Origin: Methylorubrum suomiense
Lineage (GTDB): Bacteria; Pseudomonadota; Alphaproteobacteria; Rhizobiales; Beijerinckiaceae
DNA length: 64,000 bases
Assembly (NCBI RefSeq): GCF_022179765.1
Contig: NZ_BPRE01000005.1
Location: forward strand, 186,001 to 250,000
Reading direction: 5' to 3'
Part shown: piece after piece, positions 1-10,085 of the stretch
Layout of the letters: each line of letters starts with the position of its first letter
Position numbering within the stretch: the first letter of the stretch is position 1
Notes under the pieces: model-generated
The model's database searches: none
Seen by the model: only the letters and a program-made list of their open reading frames with translations
Told to the model about the DNA's origin: nothing
Translations under genes and position numbers: made by a program

Positions 1-159
1 GGCGGCCTGTCGCGCATCGAGAGCGTCGTGGCGGCCCTGCCCGAACGCATCGCGCCCCATGTCTTCTCCGATACGTTCGACACGCCGGTGCGGACGAGCC
101 GGCACGGCGACGCCTCCGGCGTCCGGGGGGCTGCCTGGCTGTGGGGACCGGAGTCGTAG
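1..159 (+). CDS. ROK-family sugar kinase, C-terminal fragment (cut by window edge)
   Basis: The first 52 codons of the window form an open frame ending in TAG. Its last residues, HGDASGVRGAAWLWGPES, match the usual end of ROK-family sugar kinases (fructokinase, glucokinase or N-acetylglucosamine kinase type), where a GVRGAAWLW-like segment closes the C-terminal helix. The ATP-binding and zinc-binding parts lie upstream of the window, so substrate preference cannot be judged. The gene end is intact and the IS110-type element begins about 340 bp further on. Confidence 0.6.
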   Translation, partial: GGLSRIESVVAALPERIAPHVFSDTFDTPVRTSRHGDASGVRGAAWLWGPES

Positions 160-498
160 GCGACATTCCGGACCGCCGGCTGGGAAAAAATCGGCAGCGT
201 CTTCGCGCGGCGAAGCTGAAGCATGCCCGCGCTCCACACTCAGAGTCTGTTTGACTGGCTCTACGAACGGAAGCTGCTTTGAGTCGGCGACACTCCCATC
301 CCATCCTCTCATCCTTGTAAGTCTCTCCGGCGCGGATCTGCTCAGATCGGGTCTGCGGCGACGGGTAGGACGCCGGCTTATCCTGGGGCCTTGCAGCCCG
401 TACCTCAGCAGGGTTGCCTGCCTGTCCATCCAACGACCCCGGACAGTCGCTCGGGCCACCAGAGCCCGGTTGCGCAAGGGTGGGGCAGGATAGCGCTG
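160..498. other. Gene-free stretch between ROK kinase end and transposase
   Basis: I see no convincing gene here. The open frame over 59-493 has no recognisable protein content and overlaps the kinase end. The stretch presumably includes the left flank of the IS110-type element, but this family often lacks terminal inverted repeats and I cannot place its boundary. Confidence 0.5.
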
Positions 499-1444
<946 letters not shown>

Positions 1445-1472
1445 CCGCCAACACAGTCGCCGTGGAGGAGAT

Positions 1473-1560
1473 GCGAAGCGGCGCCCTCGAAGGAGGGCTC
1501 CAGGGATCGCAGAGACATCTGGAATCCTCCTTCGAGGCCGCTTCGCGGCACCTCAGGATG
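1473..1560. repeat. Inverted pair of small palindromic repeats
   Basis: Arms at 1473-1496 (GCGAAGCGGC...CTCGAAGGAGG) and 1526-1546 (CCTCCTTCGAGGCCGCTTCGC) are reverse complements apart from three extra bases in the first arm. The right copy also closes on itself through ATCCT (1524) and AGGAT (about 1558). It lies between the transposase and the convergent hydrolase end and could act as a bidirectional terminator or a REP-like element. Confidence 0.6.
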
Positions 1561-1622
1561 AAGGGGTTGGGTGGGATGAGCCAGTTGCACGGGCTCTCCG
1601 CATCTTCCGCCTGAGTTCCGAC

Positions 1623-2343
1623 CTACGCGAAAAAGTCGCCGAGGAAGAAGTCCACCGCCTGGGTCACCACGCCCGGATCGTAGGCGTGCGGGCCGTCATA
1701 CTCGACATAGGTGACGTCGTAGCCGGCCTCGCGCAGCAGGCGAACGTGGCGGCGGGCGCTGCGATCGATCCCGATCTGCTCGTCGCGGGTCCCGTGCGAC
1801 ACGAAGATCTTCGGGGCGCCGGCCTGCACCTGCACGGACATGAAGCCGGCCGACGACACGATGACGTGGCTGATCCGGTCGCCGTTGGTGAGGCCGAGGG
1901 AGAGCGCGTAGCTGCCTCCGTCGGAATGGCCGGCGAAAGCGAGATGGCGCGGATCGATCAGGAAGCGGTCGGCGACCTCTGCCAGCGCCCGGTCGAGCCG
2001 TTCGCGATCCGGGCCGTTGCCGGCGATGACGAGATCCCAGGTCGGATGGAGCGATTGCGGCGCGAGCAGCAGGAAGCCCCGCGACCGGGCATGCCCTTCG
2101 AGCATCGGCAGGATCTTCTCCGCGTGCCCGCCGCCGCCGTGGAACAGCACCACGAGAGGGGTCGGCAGGCGCGGATCGACGTGCTCGGGCACGGAGAGAA
2201 CGGCGTCGCGGATGTCGAACAGGCCGAGAGCATGGCGGCCCGGCGGCAGCGCGGGCTTCGAGGGCAGCCGCGGCAGGAAGGCGAGCCGTCCGGTCAGCCG
2301 CGGGTCGAGGGGAAGGGTCGGATCGATCGCGGAGGAGGCCATG
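1623..2343 (-). CDS. Alpha/beta hydrolase (phospholipase/carboxylesterase or PHB-depolymerase-like)
   Basis: A protein of about 239 residues with an alpha/beta-hydrolase layout: the oxyanion-loop strand VVLFHGGGGHAEKILP, the nucleophile elbow in AFAGHSDGGSYAL (GHSDG, serine nucleophile), an acidic residue in VSHGTRDEQIG, and the histidine in YDGPHAYDPG. No signal peptide is obvious, so it is probably cytoplasmic. An in-frame ATG six codons upstream (2360) is the alternative start; I prefer MASSAIDP. It lies downstream of oxc on the same strand, but a hairpin at 2461-2488 separates them, so co-transcription is uncertain. The substrate is unknown. Confidence 0.8.
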
Positions 2344-2448
2344 GGGTGCTTTTCGCGCAAGGCCGGCCAAGCTGCCTGGCGCCCTGCCTTTTCGGGGACG
2401 AGGGTGCACCGGATGTCGCGGCGGGCGCTCGGAGGGCGGGTCGGGCCG

Positions 2449-2488
2449 GAAAACGAAGAAGACCGCGGCGCCTCTCGGCACCGCGGTC
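2449..2488 (-). terminator. Probable rho-independent terminator after oxc
   Basis: On the minus strand an 8-bp perfect stem (GACCGCGG at 2461-2468 with CCGCGGTC at 2481-2488) is followed by the T-rich tail TTCTTCGTTTTC. It lies about 30 bases beyond the oxc stop codon. Confidence 0.6.
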
Positions 2489-2519
2489 CGGTTTACTCAG
2501 GGACGGAGGCCCAAAAGTC

Positions 2520-4277
2520 TCAGGCCGTCTTCTTCTTCAGGGTGCTCTGCGGGTTGAGGCTGCCGATATTGCCGCTCTCGCTGCCGGCGGTCGGATCGAT
2601 CACGGCATTGATGAGGGTCGGCTTGCCCGAGTCCATGGCTGCGTCCACGGCCCGCTTCAGCTCGTCAGGAGTGGTGACGTTGACGCCGATACCGCCGAAG
2701 GCCTCCATCATCTTGTCGTAGCGCGAGTCCTTCACGAACACGGTGGTTCCGGGATCGCGGCCGGTCGGGTCGGTGTCGGTGCCGCGGTAGATGCCGTTGT
2801 TGTTGAAGATCACGATGCAGACCGGCAGGTCGTAACGGCAGATGGTCTCCACCTCCATGCCGGAGAAGCCGAAGGCCGAGTCGCCCTCGACCGCCAGAAC
2901 CGGCTTGCCGGTCTCGACGGCCGCCGCGACGGCGAAGCCCATGCCGATGCCCATCACGCCCCAGGTGCCGACATCCAGGCGCTTGCGCGGCTGGTACATG
3001 TCGATGATGCCACGGGCGAGATCGAGGGTGTTGGCGCCCTCGTTGACGAGGATCGCGTCGGGCCGCTCCTTGATGACGGTGCGCAGCGCGCCGAGCGCCG
3101 AATGGAAGCACATCGGCGACGTGTTCTTCATCAGCTTCGGGGCCATCTTGGCGATGTTGGCCTCGCGCTTCCCCCGGATGGTCTCGAGCCAGCCCTGCGG
3201 CGCGCCCTTCCAGTCCTTGCGGATTCCGTCGAGCAGCGCCTCGACGCAGGAGCCGATATCGCCGACGAGCGGCGCGGCGATCTCGACGTTCGAATCCATC
3301 TCGCGCGGCTCGATGTCGATCTGGATGAAGCGCTTGGAGCCCGGCTCGCCCCAGGTCTTGCCCTTGCCGTGCGAGAGCAGCCAGTTCAGGCGGGCGCCCA
3401 CCAGCACGACGACGTCGGAATCCTTCAGCGCGGTCGAGCGGGCGGCACCGGCGGAGAGCGGGTGGGTGTCGGGCAGGAGACCCTTGGCCATGCTCATCGG
3501 CACGTAGGGGATGCCGGATTCCTCGACGAGCGCGCGCACCGCCTCGTCGGCCTGGGCATAGGCCGCGCCCTTGCCCAGCACGATCAGCGGGCGCTCGGCG
3601 GTCTTCAGCAGGTCGAGGGCCCGGGCGACGGCGGACGGGGCCGGGAGCTGGGCCGGGGCCGCATCGATCACCTTGACCAGCGACTTGGCGCCGAGACCAG
3701 CATCGATCACCTGCGAGAACAGCTTGGCGGGCAGATCGAGATAGACGCCGCCGGGACGGCCCGAGACGGCGGCCCGGATGGCACGCGCCACGCCGATGCC
3801 GATGTCGGCGGCGTGCAGCACGCGGAAGGCGGCCTTGCACAGGGGCTTGGCGATGGCGAGCTGGTCCATCTCCTCGTAGTCGCCCTGCTGCAGATCGACG
3901 ATCTCGCGCTCGGAGGAGCCGGAGATCAGGATCATCGGGAAGCAGTTGGTGGTGGCGTTGGCCAGCGCGGTCAGGCCGTTGAGGAAGCCCGGCGCCGAGA
4001 CGGTGAGGCAGATGCCCGGCTTCTTGGTGAGGAAGCCGGCGATGGCGGCGGCGTTGCCGGCGTTCTGCTCGTGGCGGAAGGAGATGACGCGCAGGCCCTC
4101 GGCCTGGGCGAGGCGGCCCAGATCGGTGATCGGGATGCCGGGGACGTTGTAGATCGTCTCGATGCCGTTGAGCTTGAGCGCGTCGATGACGAGGTGGAAG
4201 CCGTCGGTCAGCTCCGCTTCCTCGTGGGGCATGGCGCCCGCGGTGATCGCGTCGATGTTCTGGGCCTGGACGGTCAT
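2520..4277 (-). CDS. oxc: Oxalyl-CoA decarboxylase
   Basis: Thiamine-diphosphate-dependent cytoplasmic enzyme converting oxalyl-CoA to formyl-CoA and CO2, the central step of oxalate catabolism. The 585 residues have the usual three-domain ThDP-enzyme layout. [17 protein letters not shown] (about 66-82) holds the catalytic glutamate near 70, and [20 protein letters not shown] to FNNNGIY (about 465-494) is the ThDP/magnesium motif. Length matches characterised Oxc proteins. The ATG follows AAGGGAGA, a good ribosome-binding sequence; the frame continues upstream without coding character. The two OxlT-type antiporters nearby support oxalate use. The partner formyl-CoA transferase is not in this window. 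An inverted repeat (4434-4448) about 155 bp upstream probably binds a regulator. Confidence 0.95.
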   Translation of the reverse strand: MTVQAQNIDAITAGAMPHEEAELTDGFHLVIDALKLNGIETIYNVPGIPITDLGRLAQAEGLRVISFRHEQNAGNAAAIAGFLTKKPGICLTVSAPGFLNGLTALANATTNCFPMILISGSSEREIVDLQQGDYEEMDQLAIAKPLCKAAFRVLHAADIGIGVARAIRAAVSGRPGGVYLDLPAKLFSQVIDAGLGAKSLVKVIDAAPAQLPAPSAVARALDLLKTAERPLIVLGKGAAYAQADEAVRALVEESGIPYVPMSMAKGLLPDTHPLSAGAARSTALKDSDVVVLVGARLNWLLSHGKGKTWGEPGSKRFIQIDIEPREMDSNVEIAAPLVGDIGSCVEALLDGIRKDWKGAPQGWLETIRGKREANIAKMAPKLMKNTSPMCFHSALGALRTVIKERPDAILVNEGANTLDLARGIIDMYQPRKRLDVGTWGVMGIGMGFAVAAAVETGKPVLAVEGDSAFGFSGMEVETICRYDLPVCIVIFNNNGIYRGTDTDPTGRDPGTTVFVKDSRYDKMMEAFGGIGVNVTTPDELKRAVDAAMDSGKPTLINAVIDPTAGSESGNIGSLNPQSTLKKKTA

Positions 4278-4431
4278 GCGGCGTTCTCCCTTTTGGCTTG
4301 ACGTGTTCGTCGCTGATTTTTTGGCGAATTGGGCCGGACGGGACCGCTCGGGGCGGTCCGCGGGTCTCGTCTCATCGGCACCGCGAGGGCCGGAGCCGCT
4401 CGTTCCGGCGGCAGGTCTTGTTGCGACAAGC

Positions 4432-4450
4432 TTGGTATACCAAATACCAA
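4432..4450. promoter_or_regulatory. Predicted oxalate-regulon operator, copy A (oxc)
   Basis: TTGGTATACCAA (4432-4443) is a perfect 12-bp palindrome. It overlaps a second inverted repeat, TTGGTAT-N5-ATACCAA (4432-4450). The GGTAT-N5-ATACC core (4434-4448) recurs upstream of both antiporter genes. The form resembles operators of GntR/FadR-type regulators; no such regulator gene is present in the window. Confidence 0.65.
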
Positions 4451-4551
4451 TTGGCCGGTCAAACGAAACGCGCGGGGGTTCAGGCCGCGCGTTTCCAAGT
4501 GTTCTCGATGGTGAGTGACCTGAAGGCGGTCCAACAGCGGCCCGCCGGGAT

Positions 4552-5862
4552 TCAGGCGAGGCGGACGGCTCCGGCCTCCGTGACCTCGCCCGCCTCGGCC
4601 TCGGCGGCGAGATAGCGGCGGCGCAGGGGCTTGAGCACGAACATCGCCAGCGCGGCCGCCGTGATGTTGAGCGCAATGATGAGCGCGAAGACCGCCGACC
4701 AGCCATAGGCCGCCGAGAGCAGGCTCGCCATCGGCACGAGGAAGGCCGCGGTGCCCTTGGCCGTGTAGAGCAGGCCGGCATTGCTGGCGGCGAACTTCGA
4801 ACCAAACGTGTCGCCGCAGGTCGCCGGGAACAGCGAGTAGATCTCGCCGAACACCGCGAAATAGGCCGCGGTGGCGAAGACGAAGACGTAGGGATTGCGG
4901 CCGTAGCCGTACATCACCAGGCAGGCGGTCGCCGCGACCGTGAAGGCGATGAACATCGTGTTCTCGCGGCCGATATTGTCGGAAACCCAGCCGAAGAACG
5001 GACGGCCGAAGCCGTCGAGAATGCGATCGAGGGAGATCGCGAGCGTCAGTGCGGCCATCTGCAGGCCGAACAGGCTGACCGGCACATCGGCCACCTTGAA
5101 GTCATGGGCGATCGGGCCGATCTGCGCCGCCGCCATGAGGCCGCCGGAGGCTACCATCACGAACATGGCGTACATCACCCAGAAGACGGGGGTGCGCACG
5201 GCCTGGCGCGGGGTGCGGTCCACCTTGGTCTGGGGCAGGCGCAGGCTCTTGCGCTTGACGGGGACCGCGACCGACGGCTTGCGCAGGAGGAAGGATAGGG
5301 CGATCACGACGAGGCCCTGGCCGATGCCGAAGGTGAGGAAGGCCTGCTCGTAGCCGTGCGCGGCGATCATCTTCGCGATCGGCACGACCGTGACCGCCGC
5401 GCCCGCGCCGAAGCCCGCGGCGGTGGCACCGGCGGCCAGACCGCGGCGATCCGGGAACCATTTCAGCGCGTTGCCCACGCAGGTGCCGTAGACCGAGCCG
5501 GCGCCGATGCCGCCGATCACCGCCGCCGTGTAGAGCAGGAAGAGCGAATCCGCGTAGGCGTTCAGCACCCAGGACAGGGCGATCATGACGCCGCCGAAGC
5601 AGACCACGATCTTCGGACCGTAGCGATCGACGAACCACGTCTCGACCGGCACCAGCCACGTCTCGGTGGCGACGAAGATCGTGAAGGCGAGTTGGATCGC
5701 GGCGCGACCCCAATGATGCGTCTGGTCGATCGGATCGACGAACAGCGTCCAGCCGTATTGCAGGTTGGCGATCATCGCCATGCAGAGCACGCCGAAGGTG
5801 AGCTGCCACCACTTGGCGGACGAGGCGTCCCGCGCCTCCTGCGGTGCCGTCTGGCGTTCCAT
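4552..5862 (-). CDS. oxlT: Oxalate/formate antiporter-like MFS transporter (OxlT), copy 1
   Basis: A 436-residue major facilitator protein with about twelve membrane helices. It resembles OxlT antiporters, which exchange external oxalate for internal formate at the inner membrane. The N-terminus reads [24 protein letters not shown]. Conserved stretches include [20 protein letters not shown] and [27 protein letters not shown], both shared almost unchanged with the second copy at 7743-9038. It lies upstream of oxc on the same strand with a 274-bp spacer that carries its own operator, so the two may be transcribed separately. Direction and exact substrate are inferred from context. Confidence 0.9.
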   Translation of the reverse strand: MERQTAPQEARDASSAKWWQLTFGVLCMAMIANLQYGWTLFVDPIDQTHHWGRAAIQLAFTIFVATETWLVPVETWFVDRYGPKIVVCFGGVMIALSWVLNAYADSLFLLYTAAVIGGIGAGSVYGTCVGNALKWFPDRRGLAAGATAAGFGAGAAVTVVPIAKMIAAHGYEQAFLTFGIGQGLVVIALSFLLRKPSVAVPVKRKSLRLPQTKVDRTPRQAVRTPVFWVMYAMFVMVASGGLMAAAQIGPIAHDFKVADVPVSLFGLQMAALTLAISLDRILDGFGRPFFGWVSDNIGRENTMFIAFTVAATACLVMYGYGRNPYVFVFATAAYFAVFGEIYSLFPATCGDTFGSKFAASNAGLLYTAKGTAAFLVPMASLLSAAYGWSAVFALIIALNITAAALAMFVLKPLRRRYLAAEAEAGEVTEAGAVRLA

Positions 5863-6184
5863 CCCGGTATTCCTCTTATGGCGTCCGGTGCCCCCGAGGC
5901 GGCATCATGCATAATCGCGCTTTGCATACAATATACCAGGAATAAAAAAGCAGGTCGAACGTGCGGGCATGCTGTCCCTCATGGGACGGCGCGCGCCTCT
6001 GCCACCCTTGACGGTTGGTGCAGACCCCTGCGCTTTCTCGGAAAGTCTGGAAGGAGGACGCGGGCCCGCGAGTCTTCGCGACCGCTGGGAACGTCAGACC
6101 GCATGCGACGGCCGAGCTTGGTCATGTCGCGCCGTCGGCGCAGCGGAGACCGTCTGAAACGCAGGATCGGGCAGATGAACCCGG
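5863..6184. other. Intergenic stretch upstream of oxlT-1
   Basis: Holds the oxlT-1 promoter region with operator copy B (5923-5937) in a locally AT-rich patch. The remainder, up to the convergent end of the TetR gene, shows no gene I can support. Confidence 0.5.
5923..5937. promoter_or_regulatory. Predicted oxalate-regulon operator, copy B (oxlT-1)
   Basis: Read on the minus strand the site is GGTATATTGTATGCA, a less perfect version of GGTAT-N5-ATACC. It ends about 60 bp upstream of the oxlT-1 start, a plausible position for a promoter-proximal operator. Confidence 0.55.
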
Positions 6185-6760
6185 TCAGTTCGGGAGCAAC
6201 CCCGCCGCGCGATAGCTCTGGATCAACGTGTCGAACAGGTGGATGTCCGAGCGGCTTCGGGCGACGATCTGGGCCCCGGCGACAGCGGCATAGATGGCAC
6301 GGGCCCGCGACTCGCCGTCGGTCGGTTCGACCAGTCGCGCGGCGACCAGTTGCCCGCACAGCCATGCCGTGTTGACGTCGGCGAAGGCCTGCACTTCCTT
6401 CAGCACCGGCTCGGGCAATTCGTCGTATTCCGCAGCCATGAAGCTGCTGAGGCAGATCCGGTTGCTGCGCTCCAGCGAGAGCCGAAAGATCCCGGGATAC
6501 TTCTTCAGTGCCTCAATAGGGCTCGGAGCGTTAGCCGAAATCGCCTCGAGATCGCGGGCAATGTCTTCCCAATAGCGGCGTGCCACCGCCTCACCGAGGA
6601 GAGCCTTGTTGGGGAAGTAGTAATTTATGCTCGCGGCCTTGATGCCGACGGCCCCGGCGAGGTCGCGAAAGTTCAAACCGCCATAGCCGTAAGCCATCGC
6701 GGCTTCCCGCGCGGCCGCGAGGATCGCTTCCCTGACATTGCCTTTCAGCGTCGCTGCCAT
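6185..6760 (-). CDS. TetR/AcrR-family transcriptional regulator
   Basis: A 191-residue regulator with an N-terminal TetR helix-turn-helix (about 8-55): REAILAAAREAAMAYGYGGL followed by FRDLAGAVGIKAASINYYFP and NKALLGEAV. The rest is a helical ligand and dimer domain that I cannot assign to a ligand. It is divergent from the glutathione S-transferase gene with a 111-bp spacer. The spacer carries a perfect 18-bp palindrome only 10 bp upstream of this start and a near-copy just before the GST gene. This is the standard arrangement for a repressor controlling itself and its neighbour. Confidence 0.9.
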   Translation of the reverse strand: MAATLKGNVREAILAAAREAAMAYGYGGLNFRDLAGAVGIKAASINYYFPNKALLGEAVARRYWEDIARDLEAISANAPSPIEALKKYPGIFRLSLERSNRICLSSFMAAEYDELPEPVLKEVQAFADVNTAWLCGQLVAARLVEPTDGESRARAIYAAVAGAQIVARSRSDIHLFDTLIQSYRAAGLLPN

Positions 6761-6770
6761 CGCAACCTCC

Positions 6771-6788
6771 GTCTGCCATATGGCAGAC
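6771..6788. promoter_or_regulatory. TetR operator 1, perfect 18-bp palindrome
   Basis: GTCTGCCATATGGCAGAC reads the same on both strands. It sits between the divergent tetR and gst genes, close to the tetR start. Confidence 0.75.
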
Positions 6789-6826
6789 AGGGGTTGACGT
6801 CACAAGGCATGGGTCGTAGCCCGCAC

Positions 6827-6842
6827 CTGCCATCTGACAGAC
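6827..6842. promoter_or_regulatory. TetR operator 2, imperfect copy
   Basis: CCTGCCATCTGACAGAC repeats operator 1 (CTGCCATATGGCAGAC) with two changes, about 40 bp away on the GST side. Two sites of the same type in one divergent spacer suggest coordinated control of both promoters. Confidence 0.65.
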
Positions 6843-6871
6843 AGGTGGAATCTGCGGAAAGCGAGACGACG

Positions 6872-7570
6872 ATGTCCGACAAGCTCAAGCTGTTCACCTC
6901 TCCCTCGGCCTTCCCGAATCCGCAGCGCTTGCGGCTCTTCATGCACGAGAAGGGCATCGCCGATCACTTCGACGAGACGATCTACGATATGTCGCCGGTC
7001 GGCGAGCAGCGGGGATGGAGACACCTGAAGATGAACCCTTGGGGCGAGACGCCGACCCTCGCGCTCGCCGACGGTTCCTACCTCAGCGAGACCACCGCCA
7101 TCGCCCGATACCTCGACGACACGTTCGAAGGCCGCAAGATCATGGGCGCGACGGCGCATGAGCGCGGCCTGGATCAGATGTGGGACAGCCGGGTGTGGGT
7201 GCACATCCTGTATCCCATCGTCACCGCCTTCCATGTCCAGCATCAGGGTTTGGGCCCGAAGCTCGAACTGACCCACAACCCCGCCTGGGGCGAGCATTCG
7301 CGCAAGGTGGCTCTGGCGCATGCGGGTCTGGTCGATCGGCATCTCGCTGACGGCCGCGCGTGGCTGCTGGGCGGCGATCAACCGACATTCTCGGACATCA
7401 CCCTGGCGACGGCGATCGCGTTCTCGAAGTTCCCCGTCAACGCGATGCCCCTCGACGAGCGCTTCGAGCATCTCGACGCCTTCTGGCAGCGCTGGCTGAC
7501 CCGGCCGGCATTCCTCTCGGCCTATGCCGATCGCAGCAGCGGCGTCGCGGAGATCGACAACCGCGCGTGA
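6872..7570 (+). CDS. Glutathione S-transferase family protein
   Basis: A 232-residue cytosolic GST. The thioredoxin-like N-terminal domain begins KLKLFTSPSAFPNPQRLRLF and has the glutathione-site segments NPWGETPTLAL and SYLSETTAIARYLDD (the E-T/S pair binds the gamma-glutamyl group). An all-helical C-terminal domain follows, with GGDQPTFSDITLATAIAFSK as the folding motif. The start ATG at 6872 begins MSDKLKLF; the frame upstream is not coding-like. It is divergent from a TetR regulator, so it is probably induced by an electrophile or aromatic compound. Substrate is unknown. Confidence 0.9.
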   Translation: MSDKLKLFTSPSAFPNPQRLRLFMHEKGIADHFDETIYDMSPVGEQRGWRHLKMNPWGETPTLALADGSYLSETTAIARYLDDTFEGRKIMGATAHERGLDQMWDSRVWVHILYPIVTAFHVQHQGLGPKLELTHNPAWGEHSRKVALAHAGLVDRHLADGRAWLLGGDQPTFSDITLATAIAFSKFPVNAMPLDERFEHLDAFWQRWLTRPAFLSAYADRSSGVAEIDNRA

Positions 7571-7669
7571 TCGTCCGGTCGTCGATTTCGACGCCCGACC
7601 GAACGCGGCGCGGCGGGTCGGGGCAAAGGCACGGCCGACGCCTGCGCGACCCTGCCCGCGTCGCGCACG

Positions 7670-7705
7670 AAAAAGCGCGCCGGGCGTCTGTCGCCGCGGC
7701 GCGCT
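7670..7705 (-). terminator. Rho-independent terminator of oxlT-2
   Basis: On the minus strand a 9-bp perfect stem (AGCGCGCCG at 7674-7682 with CGGCGCGCT at 7697-7705) is followed directly by a run of five T. It lies about 40 bp beyond the oxlT-2 stop. Confidence 0.8.
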
Positions 7706-7742
7706 CCTCAGGTCCGGCCGGCGGGTGCCGGCCGGGAACGTG

Positions 7743-9038
7743 TCAGTGGGCGGTGGCCGTCTTCACCTCGGCCTCGCTGGCGGCCTGCGCCTTGGTGTAG
7801 CCCTGGCGCATCGGCTTGAGGACGAAGATCGCCATCAGGGCCGCCAGGATGTTGAGGGCGGCCGCCGCCAGGAACACCGCGTGCCAGGATCCGGTCATCG
7901 TGGTGAGGATGCTGGTATAGGGCACGATCAGCGCCGCGGTGCCCTTGGCCGTGTAGAGCAGGCCCGCATTGGTCGCGGCATATTTCGAGCCGAAGGTATC
8001 GCCGCAGGTCGCCGGGAACAGCGAGTAGATCTCACCCCAGGCGAAGAACACGAGGCCAGTCAGGATCACGAACATGAACGGGTCCTGGCCGAACTGGCTC
8101 AGCATGTAGATGCCGATGCCCTCGATGCCGAAGGAGAGGAACATCGTGTTCTCGCGGCCGATATGGTCGGAGATCCAGCCGAACAGCGGCCGGGTCACGC
8201 CGTTGAGCACCCGATCGATGGTGGCGGCGAAGGTCAGCGCCGGCAGGGTGATGCCGAGCAGGCTCACGGGGGTGTCGGCGATGTGGAAGTCCTTGGCGAT
8301 GGGGCCGAGCTGAGCGGTCGCCATTAGGCCGCCGGCGGCCATCATGACGAACATCGCGTACATCACCCAGAAGATCGGCGTGCGCACCATCTCGGACGGG
8401 GCGTAGTCGCGCCGGCTCTGGCTGACGCGGGCGATTGCGGGCACGTCACCCTTCTTCGGTGCGGACAGGAGGAGCGCCACCGCCATCACCACGAGTCCCT
8501 GGCCGAGGCCGAACCAGAAGAAGGCGTGCTCGTAGCTGTAATGGTGAATGACCGCCTGGATCGGCACCACGGTCAGCGCCGAACCCGCGCCGAAGCCCAT
8601 GGCGGTGAGGCCGGCGGCGAGGCCGCGGCGGTCCGGGAACCATTTGAGCGAGTTGCCGACACAGGTGCCGTAGACCGCGCCCGCGCCGGTTCCGCCGATG
8701 GCGGCGCCGACATAGAGCATGAACAGAGAGTCGGCATAGGCGTTGATCACCCAGGCGAGCCCGCAAAGCAGGCCGCCGACGAGGGTGACGATCCGCGGGC
8801 CGTACTTGTCGACGAACCAGCCCTCGATCGGCACCAGCCAGGTCTCGGTGACGACGAAGATCGTGAAGGCGACCTGGATCGCGGCGCGGTCCCAGCCGTG
8901 CCGCTCTTGGATCGGGTTGACGAAGAACGTCCAGCCGTACTGCATGTTGGCGATCATGCACATGCAGACGACGCCGAGAACGAGCTGAAGCCAGCGGTTC
9001 ACGGGTGGGGATACGGGTGTCGCTGTGAGGGTGGACAT
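7743..9038 (-). CDS. oxlT: Oxalate/formate antiporter-like MFS transporter (OxlT), copy 2
   Basis: A 431-residue major facilitator protein closely related to the copy at 4552-5862. Shared blocks include QLVLGVVCMCMIANMQYGWT near the N-terminus, [20 protein letters not shown], and [27 protein letters not shown]. It probably exchanges oxalate and formate at the inner membrane, as inferred for OxlT relatives. Two antiporters flank the tetR/gst pair and both lie near oxc. Its divergent neighbour is the CBS-domain operon, and the 262-bp spacer holds operator copy C. A clear terminator follows the gene. Confidence 0.9.
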   Translation of the reverse strand: MSTLTATPVSPPVNRWLQLVLGVVCMCMIANMQYGWTFFVNPIQERHGWDRAAIQVAFTIFVVTETWLVPIEGWFVDKYGPRIVTLVGGLLCGLAWVINAYADSLFMLYVGAAIGGTGAGAVYGTCVGNSLKWFPDRRGLAAGLTAMGFGAGSALTVVPIQAVIHHYSYEHAFFWFGLGQGLVVMAVALLLSAPKKGDVPAIARVSQSRRDYAPSEMVRTPIFWVMYAMFVMMAAGGLMATAQLGPIAKDFHIADTPVSLLGITLPALTFAATIDRVLNGVTRPLFGWISDHIGRENTMFLSFGIEGIGIYMLSQFGQDPFMFVILTGLVFFAWGEIYSLFPATCGDTFGSKYAATNAGLLYTAKGTAALIVPYTSILTTMTGSWHAVFLAAAALNILAALMAIFVLKPMRQGYTKAQAASEAEVKTATAH

Positions 9039-9237
9039 GGACGTCTCTCCAAAGGCATTGCCCGGTTGTCCGGGCTTCTTCGGCCACGGGCCGGCTCAAC
9101 ACGGTCCTCGCGGAGAGGGCATGCGGGCACGGGTGGGTGGCCGGCAAGTTAATTCAGCGAGACGCGGATTAAGCACCGGGCTCAATCGTGGTACCCCGCT
9201 GACCGGCACCATAATTCAAAATCCAGAATTGACAACA

Positions 9238-9252
9238 GGTATTCTGTATACC
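9238..9252. promoter_or_regulatory. Predicted oxalate-regulon operator, copy C (oxlT-2 / CBS operon)
   Basis: GGTATTCTGTATACC is a perfect GGTAT-N5-ATACC inverted repeat in an AT-rich patch. It is 49 bp upstream of the CBS-gene start and about 200 bp upstream of oxlT-2, so it is best placed to control the plus-strand operon and could serve both. Confidence 0.65.
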
Positions 9253-9300
9253 AGTTTCCCATCAGGGACGCCGCCAGAGCGCCCGGATCGGAGGAGCGCC

Positions 9301-9732
9301 GTGTCGGCATCGATGCGCCACGCTGCAGAATGCCCGGATGGAGGGGTGGCCCTCGGCCGGAACGCCCGCATCCGCACCCTTCACCGCGACCGCTCGGTGG
9401 CGGAGGCGATGCAGCTGCTCGCCGAGCCGGGCGTCGGCGCCGTGGTCGTGGTCGAGGGCGCGGCGGCGGATGCGCCGGTCACGGGCCTTCTCACCCAGCG
9501 CGACATCTTCCGGGCGGTCGCCGCCGAAGGGCCGGATGTCTATGGTCGCAGCGTCTGGCTCATCACCGACCACGATTTCCCCGCCGTCGATATCGGCGCC
9601 TCCCCTCAGGAGCGCATGCGCGCCTTCTGCGACCGGCAGGTCGATCACATCGCCCTGATGGAATCCTGCCGCATCAGTGCCATCCTGAGCATCTGGGACT
9701 GCGCGGGCGAACCTGCCGGAGCCGCTTCATGA
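9301..9732 (+). CDS. CBS-domain protein
   Basis: A 143-residue protein with the look of a CBS-domain module. It has IRTLHRDRSVAEAMQLLAEP, then VGAVVVVEG, then TGLLTQRDIFRAVA, followed by a less clear second repeat ending HIALMESCRISAILSIWD. CBS pairs usually sense adenine nucleotides or similar ligands. I chose GTG at 9301 because GGAGGAG lies seven bases upstream; an ATG four codons in is the alternative. Its stop overlaps the next gene's start (ATGA), so it is translationally coupled as the first gene of a three-gene operon. No catalytic domain is attached, so a regulatory role is likely. Confidence 0.75.
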   Translation: MSASMRHAAECPDGGVALGRNARIRTLHRDRSVAEAMQLLAEPGVGAVVVVEGAAADAPVTGLLTQRDIFRAVAAEGPDVYGRSVWLITDHDFPAVDIGASPQERMRAFCDRQVDHIALMESCRISAILSIWDCAGEPAGAAS

Positions 9733-10061
9733 CCGACATTGCCTCGCCCCCTGTCCCCCCGCCGCAGCAGGCTCCCGAGATGAAGCACCTGACCGTCGTC
9801 GAATGCCCGATCGTCTTCCCCGGCGAGAACGAGTTCGGGATGTCGAGCGTCGACATGCTGCCCCGCCTCGGCATCGCCGCGGGCCTCGAGAGCCGCCACC
9901 TCCGCGTGCTCGACGAGCGGATCATCGCGGTCTGCATCTTCAAGAGCACCTTCTGCGCCAAGCTCTTCTTCGACGCCGCCTGGATCGAGCGGGCCGACAC
10001 GCTGTGGGGCGACCGCTACCAGATCCGCTTCGAGGCGATCGACAACGCCTCGGCGGCCTGA
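9729..10061 (+). CDS. Conserved-looking protein of unknown function in the CBS-kinase operon
   Basis: A 110-residue protein I do not recognise. After a proline-rich start (about residues 1-20) it has VVECPIVFPGENEFGMSSVD and later CIFKSTFCAKLFFDAAWIER, ending in RYQIRFEAIDN. No signal peptide or membrane segment is visible. Its start overlaps the CBS-gene stop by four bases, and the kinase gene starts 24 bp after its stop. It is therefore almost certainly co-expressed with both neighbours and may be their structural partner. Confidence 0.7.
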   Translation: MTDIASPPVPPPQQAPEMKHLTVVECPIVFPGENEFGMSSVDMLPRLGIAAGLESRHLRVLDERIIAVCIFKSTFCAKLFFDAAWIERADTLWGDRYQIRFEAIDNASAA

Positions 10062-10085
10062 CCCCGGCGGCGCGGCGGACCCGCG

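Noticed and set aside
1686..4301. Long plus-strand open frame of 871 codons opposite oxc and the hydrolase
   Set aside because: It is antisense to clearly recognisable proteins, has no domain content, and is rich in H, D, G and R as expected for a GC-driven shadow frame.
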